Assembly (NCBI GenBank): GCA_963971305.1
Contig: OZ020305.1
Location: forward strand, 43,659,717 to 43,723,716
Source: Arcuatula senhousia
Lineage: Eukaryota > Mollusca > Bivalvia > Mytilida > Mytilidae
DNA: 64,000 nt
Direction: 5' to 3'
Both the position numbers and the translations under genes were made by a program. Positions 44,512-56,621 of the stretch are shown one piece after another; the stretch's first letter is position 1, and each line of letters opens with the position of its first letter. The notes beneath the pieces were generated by a model, which was given only the letters and a program-made list of their open reading frames with translations, was not told where the DNA came from and ran no database searches.

Positions 44512-44965
44512 TTCCTTGGCAGAGCGTCACGTTTGACACAGAACTTGCTGACACAAGGTTATGCTCCACGGTTGCTGTCTTCACTAAAGAAATTTAACGG
44601 TAGACACCGTGCACTCGTAGACAAATATGCTACATCTCTAAAATGAGTGCAGATGTTGGTTTGTCGTACAGATTTGTTTTGTCTTCTTTACCGGATTTGG
44701 AAATTAGCAACACGACGGGTGTGCTATAGCAGGCAGGAACCGCTTACTCTTCCGGAGCACCTGAGTTCACTCTTGTCACGACTTGAGTTCGCGTTGTTGA
44801 TTTCCGTTCGGTTGATTTTGTGTTTTTTGATTCTTCGTGCTATTTTTGTTCGTGTTTACCGGTTTCGTCGTTGCCCTTTCGGACTTTTGACACTTGAATG
44901 CCCCATTGGTGCCTCTTTGCTTCTTTCGATATTGTCATTTTGGGAGTTCGAATCATTTCGATAAA
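44512..44965 (+). mobile_element. 5'-truncated Penelope-type element (RT C-terminus and 3' UTR)
   Basis: Frame 44512-44646 reads FLGRASRLTQNLLTQGYAPR, LLSSLKKFNGRHRALVDKY and ATSLK-stop. This is the C-terminus of a Penelope-type RT, comparable with RT2. The ~320 bp after the stop match the UTR at 28140-28440. Reading from the ATG at 44647 is therefore an artefact over the UTR. Confidence 0.65.
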
Positions 44966-45810
44966 ATGATTAATTTTCTCAATTGCATGTTTCGTTCAGA
45001 TGCTAAAAGGACATGAAATTCGAACATGGGTTAGTGCTCAGCCCATAGAGCGACAAAGGTGTAATCGGGAAATGTCAGGTCATTATTCGGAAAGGATGAA
45101 AGTTGTTTTATGGTATACTGTAATATCATACCACGCTTGACGTTAAAACGTCTGTTAATAGGTTCTCGGTTGATTTGTGATAGTTGTTTTAATGTTCTGC
45201 CAAAATAGTCAACATCAATATGGTTTAAAATGTTTTCATGACACGTTTAAGGTACAACGATGATAATCATATTTCACACCGTGTTCTTTTAACGGGCTTC
45301 GCTTCTGAAAAGGCAACAGAAAGGACTTGGTTTGAGGTCTGATCGTCGGACAACCTTAAAATTAATCCGTTGTATTGTATATTCGCAATTACTAGAATTG
45401 TTTATTAGTAGTTTATAATCATGATGCTCTATTGCTTATGTTTTAAAACTTTAATTAAATTTATTCAAAAGGAATTGACATAGCAAAGAAAAACTAAGTT
45501 AACATTTGAATAATTAACATGTACAGCAAGTGTCTATCTGTAGAAAACAAGTATGTATCGCAAATAAAATTAATTATCCTTAGAAGTATCATAAGGTTCA
45601 AAAAGCTTACACTAACTGCATTCCTGTTTAACCTTGGAAAGAAAATAAAGATATAATGTTTGTGTCGAATGTGTGTAATTTTGATATTTTCAATGTCGTT
45701 ATCATTATAAGTATGTTGTATTTCTACCTTTGCATGAGTCTTTATAATAATTAAGGAACTCTGCATGTCAAACTGTTATATATAAAAATATGACCGTTGA
45801 ATGTATGTTT
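44966..45810. other. AT-rich sequence without a recognised feature
   Basis: Only short frames. 45580-45690 repeats 47360-47470 in part (AGTATC.TAAGGT.CAAAAAG and GTGTCGAATG.GTG), a dispersed repeat of unknown type. Confidence 0.45.
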
Positions 45811-45985
45811 AAGAAGCAAAGGTGTACCAAAGGGGTAATCAGTATCATAAAACCGTAAAGACAAAGAAGACAAAACCGGCAGACAAAAAAATCATCACAA
45901 CAAAACAAACCACATAACAACATAAAACACACACACACATAACAACAAAACCGCATTCAGCAACGCGAACTCAAGTCGAAACTTT
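45811..45985 (+). repeat. Dispersed repeat R5
   Basis: Second copy of the segment that interrupts the Harbinger remnant (39258-39401), including the CATAAAACCGTAAAGACAAAG core and an AC-rich middle. Confidence 0.65.
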
Positions 45986-46155
45986 TAATTTGAAAGAAAT
46001 TTACCTACATATCGTTCAATGATATTTTTTCTCAGAAGTATCGTAAGGTACAAAAAGATTAAACTAACGCACTATCAACACTAGATCATTGATGTTGCTC
46101 AGCTCTGTTGCAATAAGCCTTTTTGTCCGACACATATTTATATGGGTGCCTAATA

Positions 46156-46340
46156 TAGGTAATAACAAAATTACCGAACTTGGAAGGTCAATCTCAATCA
46201 ATGTCCAAGACAAAAAGACAAAACAGGGAAGACATATCAGAGAAATTGAAGATCGAATGATGCTGACTTCTTATAGGCATTTCAAAAGAAATGGTGGGTT
46301 AAACACGGTTTTATTGTGCGCTAAACCTCCTCCAAAAGTA
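46156..46340 (-). mobile_element. R1 tail of Penelope-type element, diverged
   Basis: Starts at the same GGTAATAACAAAATTACCGA edge as other R1 copies and continues with AGGCATTTCAAAAGAAATGG and TGGGTTAAACACGGTTTTAT. It is truncated on the RT side. Confidence 0.55.
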
Positions 46341-46784
46341 ATAGATTACCATCATGTATGCATATAAGTAGAATAATAAATGAGTCTCAGTTTTCTTTTT
46401 TTAAGTAATTTTAGTGTTGGTGTCGGAGCGGGTTAAATTCGGAGGGATGAAAAGACCTTATCAGTCGAGTTATTCATTTAGGTAACATCATAGTAAGGTT
46501 CTGAGTAAGCTCTAAATAGCCATATTTATTCTGATGTCAGAAGATTAAGATTGAAATAATTGTTCAAATGGTCCTTAAATTTGCAACTGATGCCAATATA
46601 TTCATTCAGCGTAGATGTAAATGCTACCAAAAAATGATAACTTTTCGTGTTTGTGTTTTACGCACTCTAAGCAACACTATACAGGTTATATCAGGAAGAT
46701 GGATTTCCGTATTATAGACTTGACAACCACCGTTGATGGAGGCCACCCTATTCAATTATCTAGGGTACACAACTTAGTTGCTCT

Positions 46785-47001
46785 GTGGTCATAGCACTAA
46801 CCTGATATCAGAATCTTAAGAATCTTAGTCGCCTCTTACATGTTATTTAACTTAAATATAATAATTTTAGCGTAGTATTCTTACTTCACGGTAAGTGGTC
46901 ATAACACTAACCTGATATAGAATCTTAAGAATCTTAGTCGCCTCTTACATGTTATTTAACTAAAATATAATAATTGTAGCGTAGTATTCTTACTTCACGG
47001 T
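46785..47001 (+). repeat. Tandem duplication, 110-bp unit, two copies
   Basis: GTGGTCATA.CACTAACCTGATAT to TAGTATTCTTACTTCACGGT occurs twice in direct tandem (46785 and 46895) with a handful of differences. The unit overlaps a decayed R3-like segment (CTCTGTGGTCA). Confidence 0.85.
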
Positions 47002-47639
47002 GTTCGCTGTTGTACTTGGACGACTGTACATTCCTGACATAGACGTACAGTGGTGCCGTAGAAGTTTTTTTCCCTGAGACACAAAAGTGCATGTACAGAT
47101 TGTCTAATGAACGGAACACCGTTTGGTCTCAAAAGCGAAGAATTCCGACTCAGTTAACAAAGGGATTTATTTATAATATATCTAAACCGTTACAAGTATT
47201 GGAATTGTGTTAACTACTCAAGAGTAACTAATGATAGTCTTATGATGCATATTCTTCAAGGTTGGCACAAATTATATTATGCAAAAAATATGTCTACTTC
47301 GAATGGGTTTTTTTAAAGCACTTTTAATTTGAAAGAAAATTACCTACATATCGTTCAATATTTTTTCTCAGAAGTATCGTAAGGTACAAAAAGATTAAAC
47401 TAATTGCAAATTATTATTATACCATATAAAGGTGTATAAAATCGGTCACGCTTCGTGTCGAATGCGTGCAATTATTACAATATTTTACAAATATTTTAAT
47501 TTGGTTGTTCATAAACTTAAAAATGTTAGATATTCTTTTAGATTGAGATAATTTATTATGCACAACGATATCAACTTCAACTATTTTTTAGTTTCAAACC
47601 ATTGACCAATTTGTAATCTAAATAACCATGTTGTTATCT

Positions 47640-48290
47640 TTAACTAAAAAATATGGCACCTAATGGGACATTAAATGATACTCCGCCACGATATATCAAT
47701 AGTTCACAAAATTTGATTTTTTTAAAGTGGCCAATCTCAAAAACTATTTTTCAGGTCATGCTGGAATTGGAACTTGACCTGTATTTAATTGTACCAAACA
47801 GCCGTGCAAAATATCATTCAAATCAATTGACGCGTTTTCAAATTATCAGTCAGAAACTCAAAATTTCATGAAATGTGATTTTTCAAAGTGGCCTATCTCG
47901 AACACTGATTTTTTTTTATCTTGCTGGAAATCGAACTTGACCTGTATTTTATTGTTACAGTACTTAATAGCTGCGTATAATATCATTTGAATCCCTTTAC
48001 GCGTTTTCAAGTTATTGGTCGGAAACTCAAAATTTCATGAAATTTTGATTTTTCAGTGGCCAATCTTGAAAACTATTTTTTTAGATCATGCTGGAAATCA
48101 AACTTGACCTGTATTTTATTGTACTAAACAGCTGTGCAAAATATCATTCAAATGCTTTGACGCGTTTTCAAGAAATTGGTTGGAAACCTTATGGGGACGG
48201 ACAGACGGACGGACAGACACCGAAAAAAACTGAGGGTATAACATACCGGTATTACAATGCCACTTTGCGTGGCGGGGTATAAAATGTAAC
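47640..48290 (+). mobile_element. Tandem-core element ending in a GGACGGACAGAC tract
   Basis: Three diverged units of about 170-190 bp, each with GTGGCCAATCTCAAAAACTA-type and TTGACGCGTTTTCAA words, are followed by a GGACGGACAGAC microsatellite (48194-48218). A hairpin GCCACTTTGCGTGGC (48259-48273) ends in GGGGTATAA. The layout resembles the other hairpin-ended elements. No matching head hairpin was found at the left, so the left edge is approximate. Confidence 0.55.
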
Positions 48291-48362
48291 TTGTAAATTA
48301 AGATGTCTATTTTTTGTGCGTAACATATTTGCAACTTCGATCCAATTTTATTTGTTCGTATA

Positions 48363-48540
48363 CAGTATAGCGGATTATTTTCGCGGTGTTTGTGTGATTG
48401 TGTAAAAAATGCAGGTTTTAATTCCGCGGTTTGTGAATGTGTTTGTATATGATTTGCGTTAAATTGATATATTCGCGGATTCCGCCGACCTGCGAAAATA
48501 AGCGAAAATACAAGCACCGCAAAAATAACCCGCTATACGG
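48363..48540. mobile_element. ~180-bp MITE with TA target duplication
   Basis: Inverted ends CAGTATAGCGGATTATTTTC (48363) and, from 48540 on the other strand, CCGTATAGCGGGTTATTTTT continue to GCGGTG on both sides (26 bp with three or four mismatches). TA flanks both ends (48361-48362 and 48541-48542), as for Tc1/mariner-related MITEs. It is non-coding. Confidence 0.7.
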
Positions 48541-48542
48541 TA

Positions 48543-49522
48543 TGTTGAATGGAACAGCCAATACATGGAACTCTGCACGTTTACCTGTCGTGCATTGATG
48601 CTGCAGGCTATGAAAACGGGACTTATAACTTATGAACCAGAATCGCTCACCCGGTGTCTTCTATGTTCATGTAACAATTGAAACTAATAAGCAAATGTCT
48701 TAAGTACCCATTTAGAACTTTAACACACTAAAACATACAGGAATTTCTTTTTTATTCAATTTGGCAAATAATGAAAAATGTTTTATTTGTACTCTCTGAA
48801 TGGACCGTTATCCCAGTACCAAAAGAGCTGAACATTATGCGATTAAATCACTCAAATATTCAAAATAGTTTCTGAGAGTCATGTACTTGGCACATAAGTA
48901 GAAAATACGAACACATTTAAGATTAAGTCCATGGACTTTCTTATCTGAAGCGAGTGAATATTAAGTGAATGTGTTTTATGCGCTAGCAGCACTATAAAGG
49001 TTAAATAGGGACACCAATCATGAAAAGGTTGATACAATGGGGGTGTTAAACAAAGTAACAAATGCAACAGTAATTTTAAAGACCACTAATGAGTAATTTA
49101 ACATTATAGCCTATTCAGTGAACTACTAAGCAGCACACAAAGGGGTCCCTGCATGGAAAGTTGGCCCAGTATGGTCAGCGGTCAGGGTTTTTTATTTAGA
49201 TATAAAAAAACCTCCCATTAGGGCCATCATATTCAACAACCATGGCTAAACATCTTGGTTGTTTTAGGGGCCATTCCTAATTGTCAACCATTTTCCAAAT
49301 TGTGCAAAAAATTTCACTCCTTAAAAACCCCCTCTCTCCCTTAAAAGCGTTCATCAACCATTATGGTTGATCCGGGTATCCTGAGGCATTACTAGTAATC
49401 GTTTTCAAGTTCTTTTATGTGAAATTGAAATAACATTATTTTTATATATGGATGTTATCTTTTTTTAAAACAATTTGAAGCAGATACACATGATACAAGA
49501 ATACATTCACATAATGTCCATA
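48543..49522. other. Sequence without a recognised feature
   Basis: AT-rich with a slightly C-rich portion at 49200-49350. No gene or repeat family was recognised. Confidence 0.5.
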
Positions 49523-49553
49523 TTCTTTATCATATATTCGCCTTCGGTTCTTC

Positions 49554-49737
49554 GAAGTAATCACATAGCTTTTCCCTCTATAAACGATGAAATGCACTAT
49601 AGAATATCTCAGTTTAAAGTAAAAAGAAATAGACTATATTTTACCTTGACATAGGTTTCTTAAAGTACAATAACCTGTTCTACCACTCTATATATAGATA
49701 CCTGGTATATAAGGCACCTAGATAACCTGTTTGTCAT
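49554..49737 (+). repeat. Left arm of the inverted repeat
   Basis: Runs from GAAGTAATCACATAGC to AACCTGTTTGTCA. The partner is 54596-54778 on the other strand; differences seen are CCCTC/CCTTC and CCTAGAT/CCTGGAT. Confidence 0.85.
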
Positions 49738-50222
49738 TCTTTCCTTTTGAGCGGTGAAGTGTACACTTTGGCTTTAGTACACATTTAAATTGTTAAGAAA
49801 ATTTAATGCTTTGCTTTTGGATTTATTTTAACACTTTTTAGTAAGTTATTTCTTGAACTATAAAGACTTCATATCAACCTGTTTTTGTTGATTGAATTGC
49901 CTTTTAATTGGCAAGATATGTTTCTATGTCATTTTTATTTTGCTGGACATGCTTTTGCATTTTGTCCTTGTTTGACCTTCACTATTTTAGGCCAAGCTGA
50001 ATTAGCTTACTAAATTTCTGAGATGTATTTTTATTACTAGAGTAACAAATATTTAACTGAAGGTCAGTTTTCTGAACAGATTTATGCTTTTATTGCCGTA
50101 AACAACAGATATTTCATATTATGTCAAAGATTATAATCAAAATTTTAGACCATAAGTTCTTTTTGCAATATTTTATATCTTGGCTTAATGTCTGCTTTAT
50201 GCAGTGTTTAATTTTATGTTTT

Positions 50223-50515
50223 GGCTAGATGCCTGCCTTGTGCAATAGTATATTTTATGGCTAGATGCCTGCCTTGTGCAATAGTATATTTTATGGCTAG
50301 ATGCCTGCCTTGTGCAAGAGTATATTTTATGGCTAGATGCCTGCCTTGTGCAAGAATATATTTTATGGCTAGATGCCTGCCTTGTGCAAGAGTATATATT
50401 ATGGCTAGATGCCTGCCTTGTGCAATAGTATATATTATGGCTAGATGCCTGTCTTGTGCATAAAGTATATTTTATGGCTTGGTGCCTTCCTTGTGCAGTA
50501 GTAATATTTTATGGC
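50223..50515 (+). repeat. 36-bp minisatellite
   Basis: The unit beginning GGCTAGATGCCTGCCTTGTG starts at 50223, 50259, 50295, 50331, 50367, 50403 and 50439, exactly 36 bp apart, with a degenerate copy from 50477. More decayed GGCTT.ATG.CT...GCA units occur on both sides (50183; 50567-50760). The open frame across it (a 12-residue repeat) exists only because 36 is a multiple of three. Confidence 0.9.
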
Positions 50516-50799
50516 TAAATGCCTGTGCTTTCTGCAAGCATTCAATAGGCTTAATGATTTCTTACTACCTTGTTTTCCATTTGGCTTTATGCCTTATTTA
50601 TGCATCAATATTAAAAGGCTCAATGTCTGATTCATGCAGTTTAATGCTAATTTAGCTTTAGTTGAGTTTATGGCAATGAGGTATTATTTTGGCTATGCCT
50701 GCTTCTTGGTGTAAATTCATTAAAATTTGGCTTTATGTCTTACTGTGCATTTTAACTTGGGCTAGCTTTACAGCTCAGTGTCTGGTTTTATAGACAGTT

Positions 50800-53540
50800 T
50801 AAACATTTTACAAGCTAGCAATAATGTGTTTGCAGTTTACTGACCGTTTTTTGTTGAATATTTAGATATGATCAAATAATTATTTCAAGTATTTATTTTT
50901 GCCTCCTTACATATTTTGTATCTGGCAAACTTAAATGACTAGTGAAACTATGTCATTTCATTGGATTGATGCCCTATTTATATAATGATAATTCTATGAC
51001 ATAAGGCCATTTATGTAGGTATTGTTGAATTTTGCTCCAAAGACAGGAATTTTGTTGAAGGTTACATTGAACTTAAGAACTTCTATATTCTGAGTTCAAT
51101 TACTATGATGTAATCTTCCTTGTCATTGTGTTTAAACATAATACTAACTGTATTGAATCTCACAAAAAAAGTCTACATTTTCTGTCTTTAGCTAATGCAT
51201 ATGTTTTGTACATATTTCATATGGTAAATTTAGACTGATATCAACCTGTAATACTAGTACTGGAGTAAAATACCTGAATTATTCTACAAGTTATTTTTCA
51301 TAACTTTTACATGTATCTATGGCGTTATAAGTTGATTATACACTGTCGTTTCTTATTTTTTGTGTTGAAGTTGAATACAACTTTTTTATTGCTGTAGGTT
51401 GTTCAATTCATATAAAAGATCAGTATATAAGATAGGAAAAATGGCTATTTATACTCCACATTTTAGCATAAAAATGTACTTTAGTAAGTTGAACAATTAT
51501 TTTTGCCATGGATGTAGACCATGTTTTCGATCTTCTGATTCATTATGAACTAATTTACAGGACAAGAAATCTTGTTACAGTTGAACTAAATAAATATTGC
51601 ATGTTCAATTGACCATATGATACACAAACTACATGCGAGTTGGATGTAGGACAATACAAATAACTCTGTGTTTAAGTTTTATTAGGATTGATTAAACTGT
51701 TTTGAAGAAAATGTTAGTGTATGTACAGCTCATGACACACATTATTAGGATAAATTTAGTATAGAAGGACCTATATATGAACACATCTTAATATATTGAC
51801 AAACTTTTGTAGTTGAAGACTGCACGGTCTTTTCTGTACAATTTGTTGTGTTTAAAATGTATCAAGGTTACCAAAAAAATCCTTATTGCATTGCTCTCAA
51901 CTGACTTGTTTGTGAACACTTTTAGTTCAATTATAATTAAATGTTGCATTTCATTTGAGGTCATGTGTAAGTTTGTTAGTGATATTGACCTAAAATCAAC
52001 TGTGCTTAAAAAACGGAAAATAAAAAGAGCAGAACTTTAAAGTAATAAAGTTTACCATATATATACATGCATCATCAAAGATAAATAAGAAATCATTATG
52101 TCCTGATAAGGTTTATTTTTGAATTTGACATTCAGTCTTTGCTGTACACATACTGGAAAAACGATCTTATTAAGCCTTTTTAAGGAAATCATATAAATGA
52201 ACCTTAATACAGATATGTTCTGGACATATTAGACATTTAGTGTACTTTTTGCTTCACATGTTCTATTAATTTTGTTATAAAAATATTTAGAGATACTTGT
52301 TAAAGTAAGATATTGTTAGTTGCATAAATTCTAATTTTATTGCAGTTTATTTAAAAAGGTGATGGACATTCAGGCTCAGGATTCTTTAATTATCCTTTAT
52401 TTTATATATATAACTTTATGCATTAACACCCTATAGATTTACTATATCTCGGGTATACATGACTAGTACACTTATATTTTATTGAAGAATACTTTAATAA
52501 TAAAAGTATCTGTCATGATAAATAATCCCTATTTGATTGATAATTATAAAAGTGTTTTGGGGATAAATGTCATAACATACATGTACATGATTGAGGTTTT
52601 AAGTCCAGAAAATAGAACATGAAACACTTGTTATGTGATATACACAATTAGATAAATCTATTTTGAGAATCAAGCCCATATATGCCATTAGATGATGTTG
52701 TATACCCAGTTCTAAATGTTTATTATTTCTTTTGCAAATTTTGTGTTATTTAATTTAGCTTACATACATTCATGTCCTCTCAGGGCCCTAATGGACTCAT
52801 AAGGCTGTAAAGTTTAGCTTGATAATTAATAAGTTTTATTTAACAATTTATTTTTAGAGGAAGTAACTTTAAAAGGAAGAAGTCACTGTTACAGTGTATT
52901 TTATTTTCAAAAACTTGCCTGTTAGCAATAAGAGTTTTACAAAAGACTTCATTCATCAGTTATCTAGCATATAGGCAGTTAGTAAAACAAGTAGATCAAC
53001 TAGTAAATAATGTAACAAAAATAAAGTATTTCACTTCCTTATAATAAAGATTTGTAGTTGCCATTTATATGGAGCAAATGTCTTATTTATTTGGTATTGT
53101 TATTGTACAAGATTTTTAAGTACATGTAATTTTATTCTCTACTTGAGGCATATTCTCTGCTTAAGTTCATCTACATACCCGAGTCTTCACAGTAAATTTA
53201 GACTCAGCATGTGAATCTATGTTAATATGTTGTAAGAATTTTTAAAATTAGAATATATAAAATTATTTTCATGTTAAAGTTGTCAGAATCTCATTTCATT
53301 GATAAACAATTTGCCCATTATTGAAACATATAGTATTTAATTTTATCATTAATTTTGTAAAAATTCAATAATTGCTTGGAGAAATTGCCAAGAACATCGC
53401 ATGTTTTTAAAAAGTTTGATGTTTGAAATCTGAATTTTGACATAAATTTTAAAGCTAAGATTAACATTTGGATTTCTATATATCTATATATAAAATCTTA
53501 ACTTTTTCAAGCAGGCATGTCAAAGAGATTTGCAACTGTC
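50800..53540. other. AT-rich interior of the 5.3-kb unit
   Basis: No gene, repeat family or RNA was recognised. Reading frames are short and lack domain features. Confidence 0.5.
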
Positions 53541-53542
53541 TC

Positions 53543-53546
<4 letters not shown>

Positions 53547-53585
<39 letters not shown>
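53547..53585 (+). repeat. Poly(A) run of about 39 bases
   Basis: An uninterrupted A run. A lysine-rich frame across it is an artefact. It might be the tail of an inserted retrocopy, but nothing upstream supports this. Confidence 0.8.
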
Positions 53586-53589
<4 letters not shown>

Positions 53590-54396
53590 TTCTGAGTGTG
53601 AACGATTTTTTAGTAATATTAATTTCTTATTTACTGATACTTTTATTTTTATTTATAATCCATTGTCAACCTACATAAACATGATAAAGGAAACATTGAA
53701 TGCCTCTTAATGATCTGTTACTGAGACCCTAAATTTTCTTTAGGCATCTGCAGTCTGTGTCAATTTTAGAAGCTGTTTTTAGATTCAAGTACAGAATTGC
53801 TTATTTATGTTTATATGTGACATAAATAAAATGAGAAATAATTTAAACAATAATGTTTCAATTATAATAGATACCACGATTGGTTAATGTTTAATTCATT
53901 ACTTAAACTTTCACATTAATTTTAGTTTATCAAACTAGGAAACCCCTTTTCTTGGAGCAAATCTCTAATGCATCTGCAGAAAATAAATGAATCTTTTATT
54001 CAATATCTTTTGTATTTTGTATAAGAACTTAAGAAAATTAAATTTGATCATAATATTTTCATTTTTCTTTTATTTATCAAGTAAACACAATTTATATATA
54101 TTTTGAAACTTAAATAGTTTTGCTTAGCATTAATATTTGCGTATATTTTAGCAATGCAATCACTGAGATTTCCTCATAGCAATACTTTCTTTTACAACAA
54201 TTTTATTATATTTGTGAATATTTGTTCTGCAGCATATTGACTTAATATATAGATGAATCAAAAAAAAAAAAAAAAAGATATTAATTTCAACTGAGTACAT
54301 AGATAAAAAGAGAAACAAAATATAAACAAACAAGTTAATGTGAAAGACTGGGTTGGTTTGATCACTGATGTAGTTTGTTTCAACGCTTTGAACAAA

Positions 54397-54529
54397 CTAT
54401 GTGATTACTTCGAAGAGCCGAAGGCGAATATATGATAAAGAATGAACCTTTATCCAAGCATACCACAAGGATGTGCAGGATAAAGGACATTCTTTGAATA
54501 ATGAGCCTGAGGCTGAGAAGTAATCACAT
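54397..54529. repeat. Abutted end-modules (possible tandem or circle junction)
   Basis: The first half (54397-54443) is the reverse complement of the left outer end of the 5.3-kb unit. The second half (54444-54529) is the reverse complement of its right outer end. The two are fused at AAGAATG|AACC. It is followed by unrelated CCCAACCCAATTTTTG, about 65 bp before the right inverted-repeat arm. Confidence 0.7.
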
Positions 54530-54595
54530 CCCAACCCAATTTTTGTTTTAACCCAGCCCAAATAATTGTTGTTGAAACAAACAGGCTTTAAAGTA

Positions 54596-54778
54596 TGACA
54601 AACAGGTTATCCAGGTGCCTTATATACCAGGTATCTATATATAGAGTGGTAGAACAGGTTATTGTACTTTAAGAAACCTATGTCAAGGTAAAATATAGTC
54701 TATTTCTTTTTACTTTAAACTGAGATATTCTATAGTGCATTTCATCGTTTATAGAAGGAAAAGCTATGTGATTACTTC
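54596..54778 (-). repeat. Right arm of the inverted repeat
   Basis: Inverted partner of 49554-49737. Outside it lies the hairpin module with AGCCTCAGGCT and CCTTTATCC..GGATAAAGG stems (54779-54856). Confidence 0.85.
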
Positions 54779-54856
54779 TCAGCCTCAGGCTCATTATTCA
54801 AAGAATGTCCTTTATCCTGCACATCCTTGTGGTATGCTTGGATAAAGGTTCATTAT

Positions 54857-55682
54857 TTATTAGAATTAAATCATACTATTATTATGATTATTATGCCATT
54901 GACCTGTAAAAAAGTGTACACAAAAAATGTTGATTTGCTAACTCCTTCCCCCGAGTTTGAGTTTTGCTGAGCACCGTTATTCACATATTTGATATTTTTA
55001 TAATTATAGCAATTGCGTGACATCTAGTCTAAAAGTTAAATTTTATCAAGAGAAATATTTGTTGATTTACAGGAAAATCTGCAACATTCGAATGCAATCC
55101 TTGTAAACCCAGGGGTTCGTCTCTCGCTTACTCATTCATCACAAGAACCCTTTGGTTGCCGAGGATTCAAATGCATACTCCATTTATTTTTTATATATGT
55201 GACAATGGCAAACGATGTTTGCTGCTATGAATCCAAATATTTTACAAACACGTTGTACATGTATCATGTCCATTAACAGACAAAAGTTGTGAAATGTGTC
55301 TGACACAGCTTTCCAGATCTATGACTCTTGAGACCCTCTATCGTCGAGCAGGATACTTAAACCATATCAATTGATTGGATGTCGTTTTTTATTCAGTTGT
55401 AAATATTCCGAACAGAAAGCTTCAGCAAAAATACAGGATACAACATTGAATTTGATAGAACAGAAAACAGTTTTAACTGCTTCAGTAATATAGAGGTGGG
55501 AGTTAAACCTTTTATTAAGATAATGTAATGTTACTAAATTTAATGATTTTTTTTCTGTTTCATCATCTTGTCAGAATAAAAGTGTTCAGTCAGGTTATAC
55601 AAAAAATATGCTTCGTTTAGTTTAAAGCTACCTTAGTTGTTTTAATAACTATTAAGATATCCGATTAAAAAGTCTCATTTTT
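54857..55682. other. AT-rich spacer
   Basis: No gene recognised. CGCTTACTCATTCATCACA at 55126-55144 matches 5976-5994 in the Ig gene intron, a short dispersed repeat. Confidence 0.5.
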
Positions 55683-56560
55683 AGCCGAGTTGCAACGAAG
55701 TTGAACTCGGCTATTGTGATGATGATGGCGGGCGGCTGGGCGTGCGGGCGGGCGGGCGGGCGGGCGTCAACAATTGGTTTCCGGACCATAACTCAAAAAG
55801 TTGTGAACCGATTTTAATGAAACTTTGGGATATTGTTACCATAAGAGGAGGAACCCTATTGATTTTGGGGTAAATCCGTTCAAGGTCAAGGTCACAGCGA
55901 CAGAAAAACCTTAGAAAATTTCTTGAATTAGTGGTTTCCGGACCATAACTCTAAAAGTTTTCAACAGATTTTATTGAAAGTTTGGAATATTGTTACATAC
56001 CATAAGAGAAGGAACCCTAATGTTTTGGGGTAAATCCGTTCAAGGTCAAGGTCACAGCGACAGAAAAACCTTAGAAAATTTCTTGAATTAGTGGTTTCCG
56101 GACCATAACTCAAAAAGTTGTGTACCGATTTTAATGAAACTTTAGGATATTGTTACATACCATAAGAGGAGGAACCCTATTGATTTTGGGGTAAATCCGT
56201 TCAAGGTCAAGGGACAGAAAAACCTTAGAAAATTTCTTGAATTAGTGGTTTTCGGACCATAACTCAAAAAGTTGTGTACCGATTGTAATGAAACTTTAGG
56301 ATATTGTTACATACCGTAAGAGGAGGAACACTATTGATTTTGGGGTAAATCCGTTTAAGGTCAAGGTCACAGAGACAGAAAAACATTTGAAATTTACTTA
56401 AAAAAGCAGTTTCTGGTCAAATACTCAAAAAGTTGTCAACAGATTTTAATGAAACTTTGTAATGTTGTTTTGTTACCAATTATAAGAGGAGAAACCCAAA
56501 TGATTTTAGGGTAATTTCGTTATACGGCAACTCGGCTTTTGCACCCATGTGCATATTGAT
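55683..56560 (+). mobile_element. Hairpin-headed (GGGC)n element
   Basis: Head hairpin AGCCGAGTT..AACTCGGCT (55683-55712) is followed by a GGGC-rich microsatellite (55729-55770). Four to five core units of about 160-170 bp follow (GTTTCCGGACCATAACTC.AAAAGTT, AAGGTCAAGGTCACAG). The right end has CAACTCGGCT (56528-56537), complementing the head, then a small hairpin GCACCCATGTGC (56541-56552). It has the same architecture as copies A and B and the E elements but unrelated sequence. Non-coding. Confidence 0.8.
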
Positions 56561-56577
56561 TTTCTTTTAATCGTAGA

Positions 56578-56621
56578 GCGCCTCTGATGAGTCTTGAATA
56601 GACAACACGCGCGTCAGGCGT
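56578..56621 (+). ncRNA. Hammerhead ribozyme copy with mutated core
   Basis: The segment matches the ribozyme at 29992-30040 in stem I (GCGCCT/AGGCGT), CTGATGA, stem II (GTCT/AGAC) and stem III. However, the second core segment reads AACA instead of GAAA (56604-56607). The conserved G12 and A14 are changed, so it should not cleave. The downstream flank (GCAAAATT.ATTGTCT.GAACTTTG) is shared with the other copy. Confidence 0.8.

Larger units (their letters stand above)
49523..54856. mobile_element. 5.3-kb AT-rich unit bounded by inverted repeats
   Basis: The segment 49554-49737 (from GAAGTAATCACATAGCTTTT) is repeated in inverted orientation at 54596-54778 with only about two differences over ~184 bp. 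Outside the arms the two ends differ: TTCTTTATCATATATTCGCC at the left, a hairpin-rich AGCCTCAGGCT..CCTTTATCC/GGATAAAGG module at the right. The interior is strongly AT-rich and has no transposase or other recognisable protein. It may be a large non-autonomous DNA element or two inserted copies of a short element plus unrelated DNA. Confidence 0.55.

Noticed and set aside
50221..50463. Frame with a 12-residue repeat (MARCLPCAIVYF type)
   Set aside because: The 36-bp unit length keeps one frame open; no start context, signal or domain supports translation.
53468..53710. Lysine-run frame
   Set aside because: Produced by the 39-base A run.
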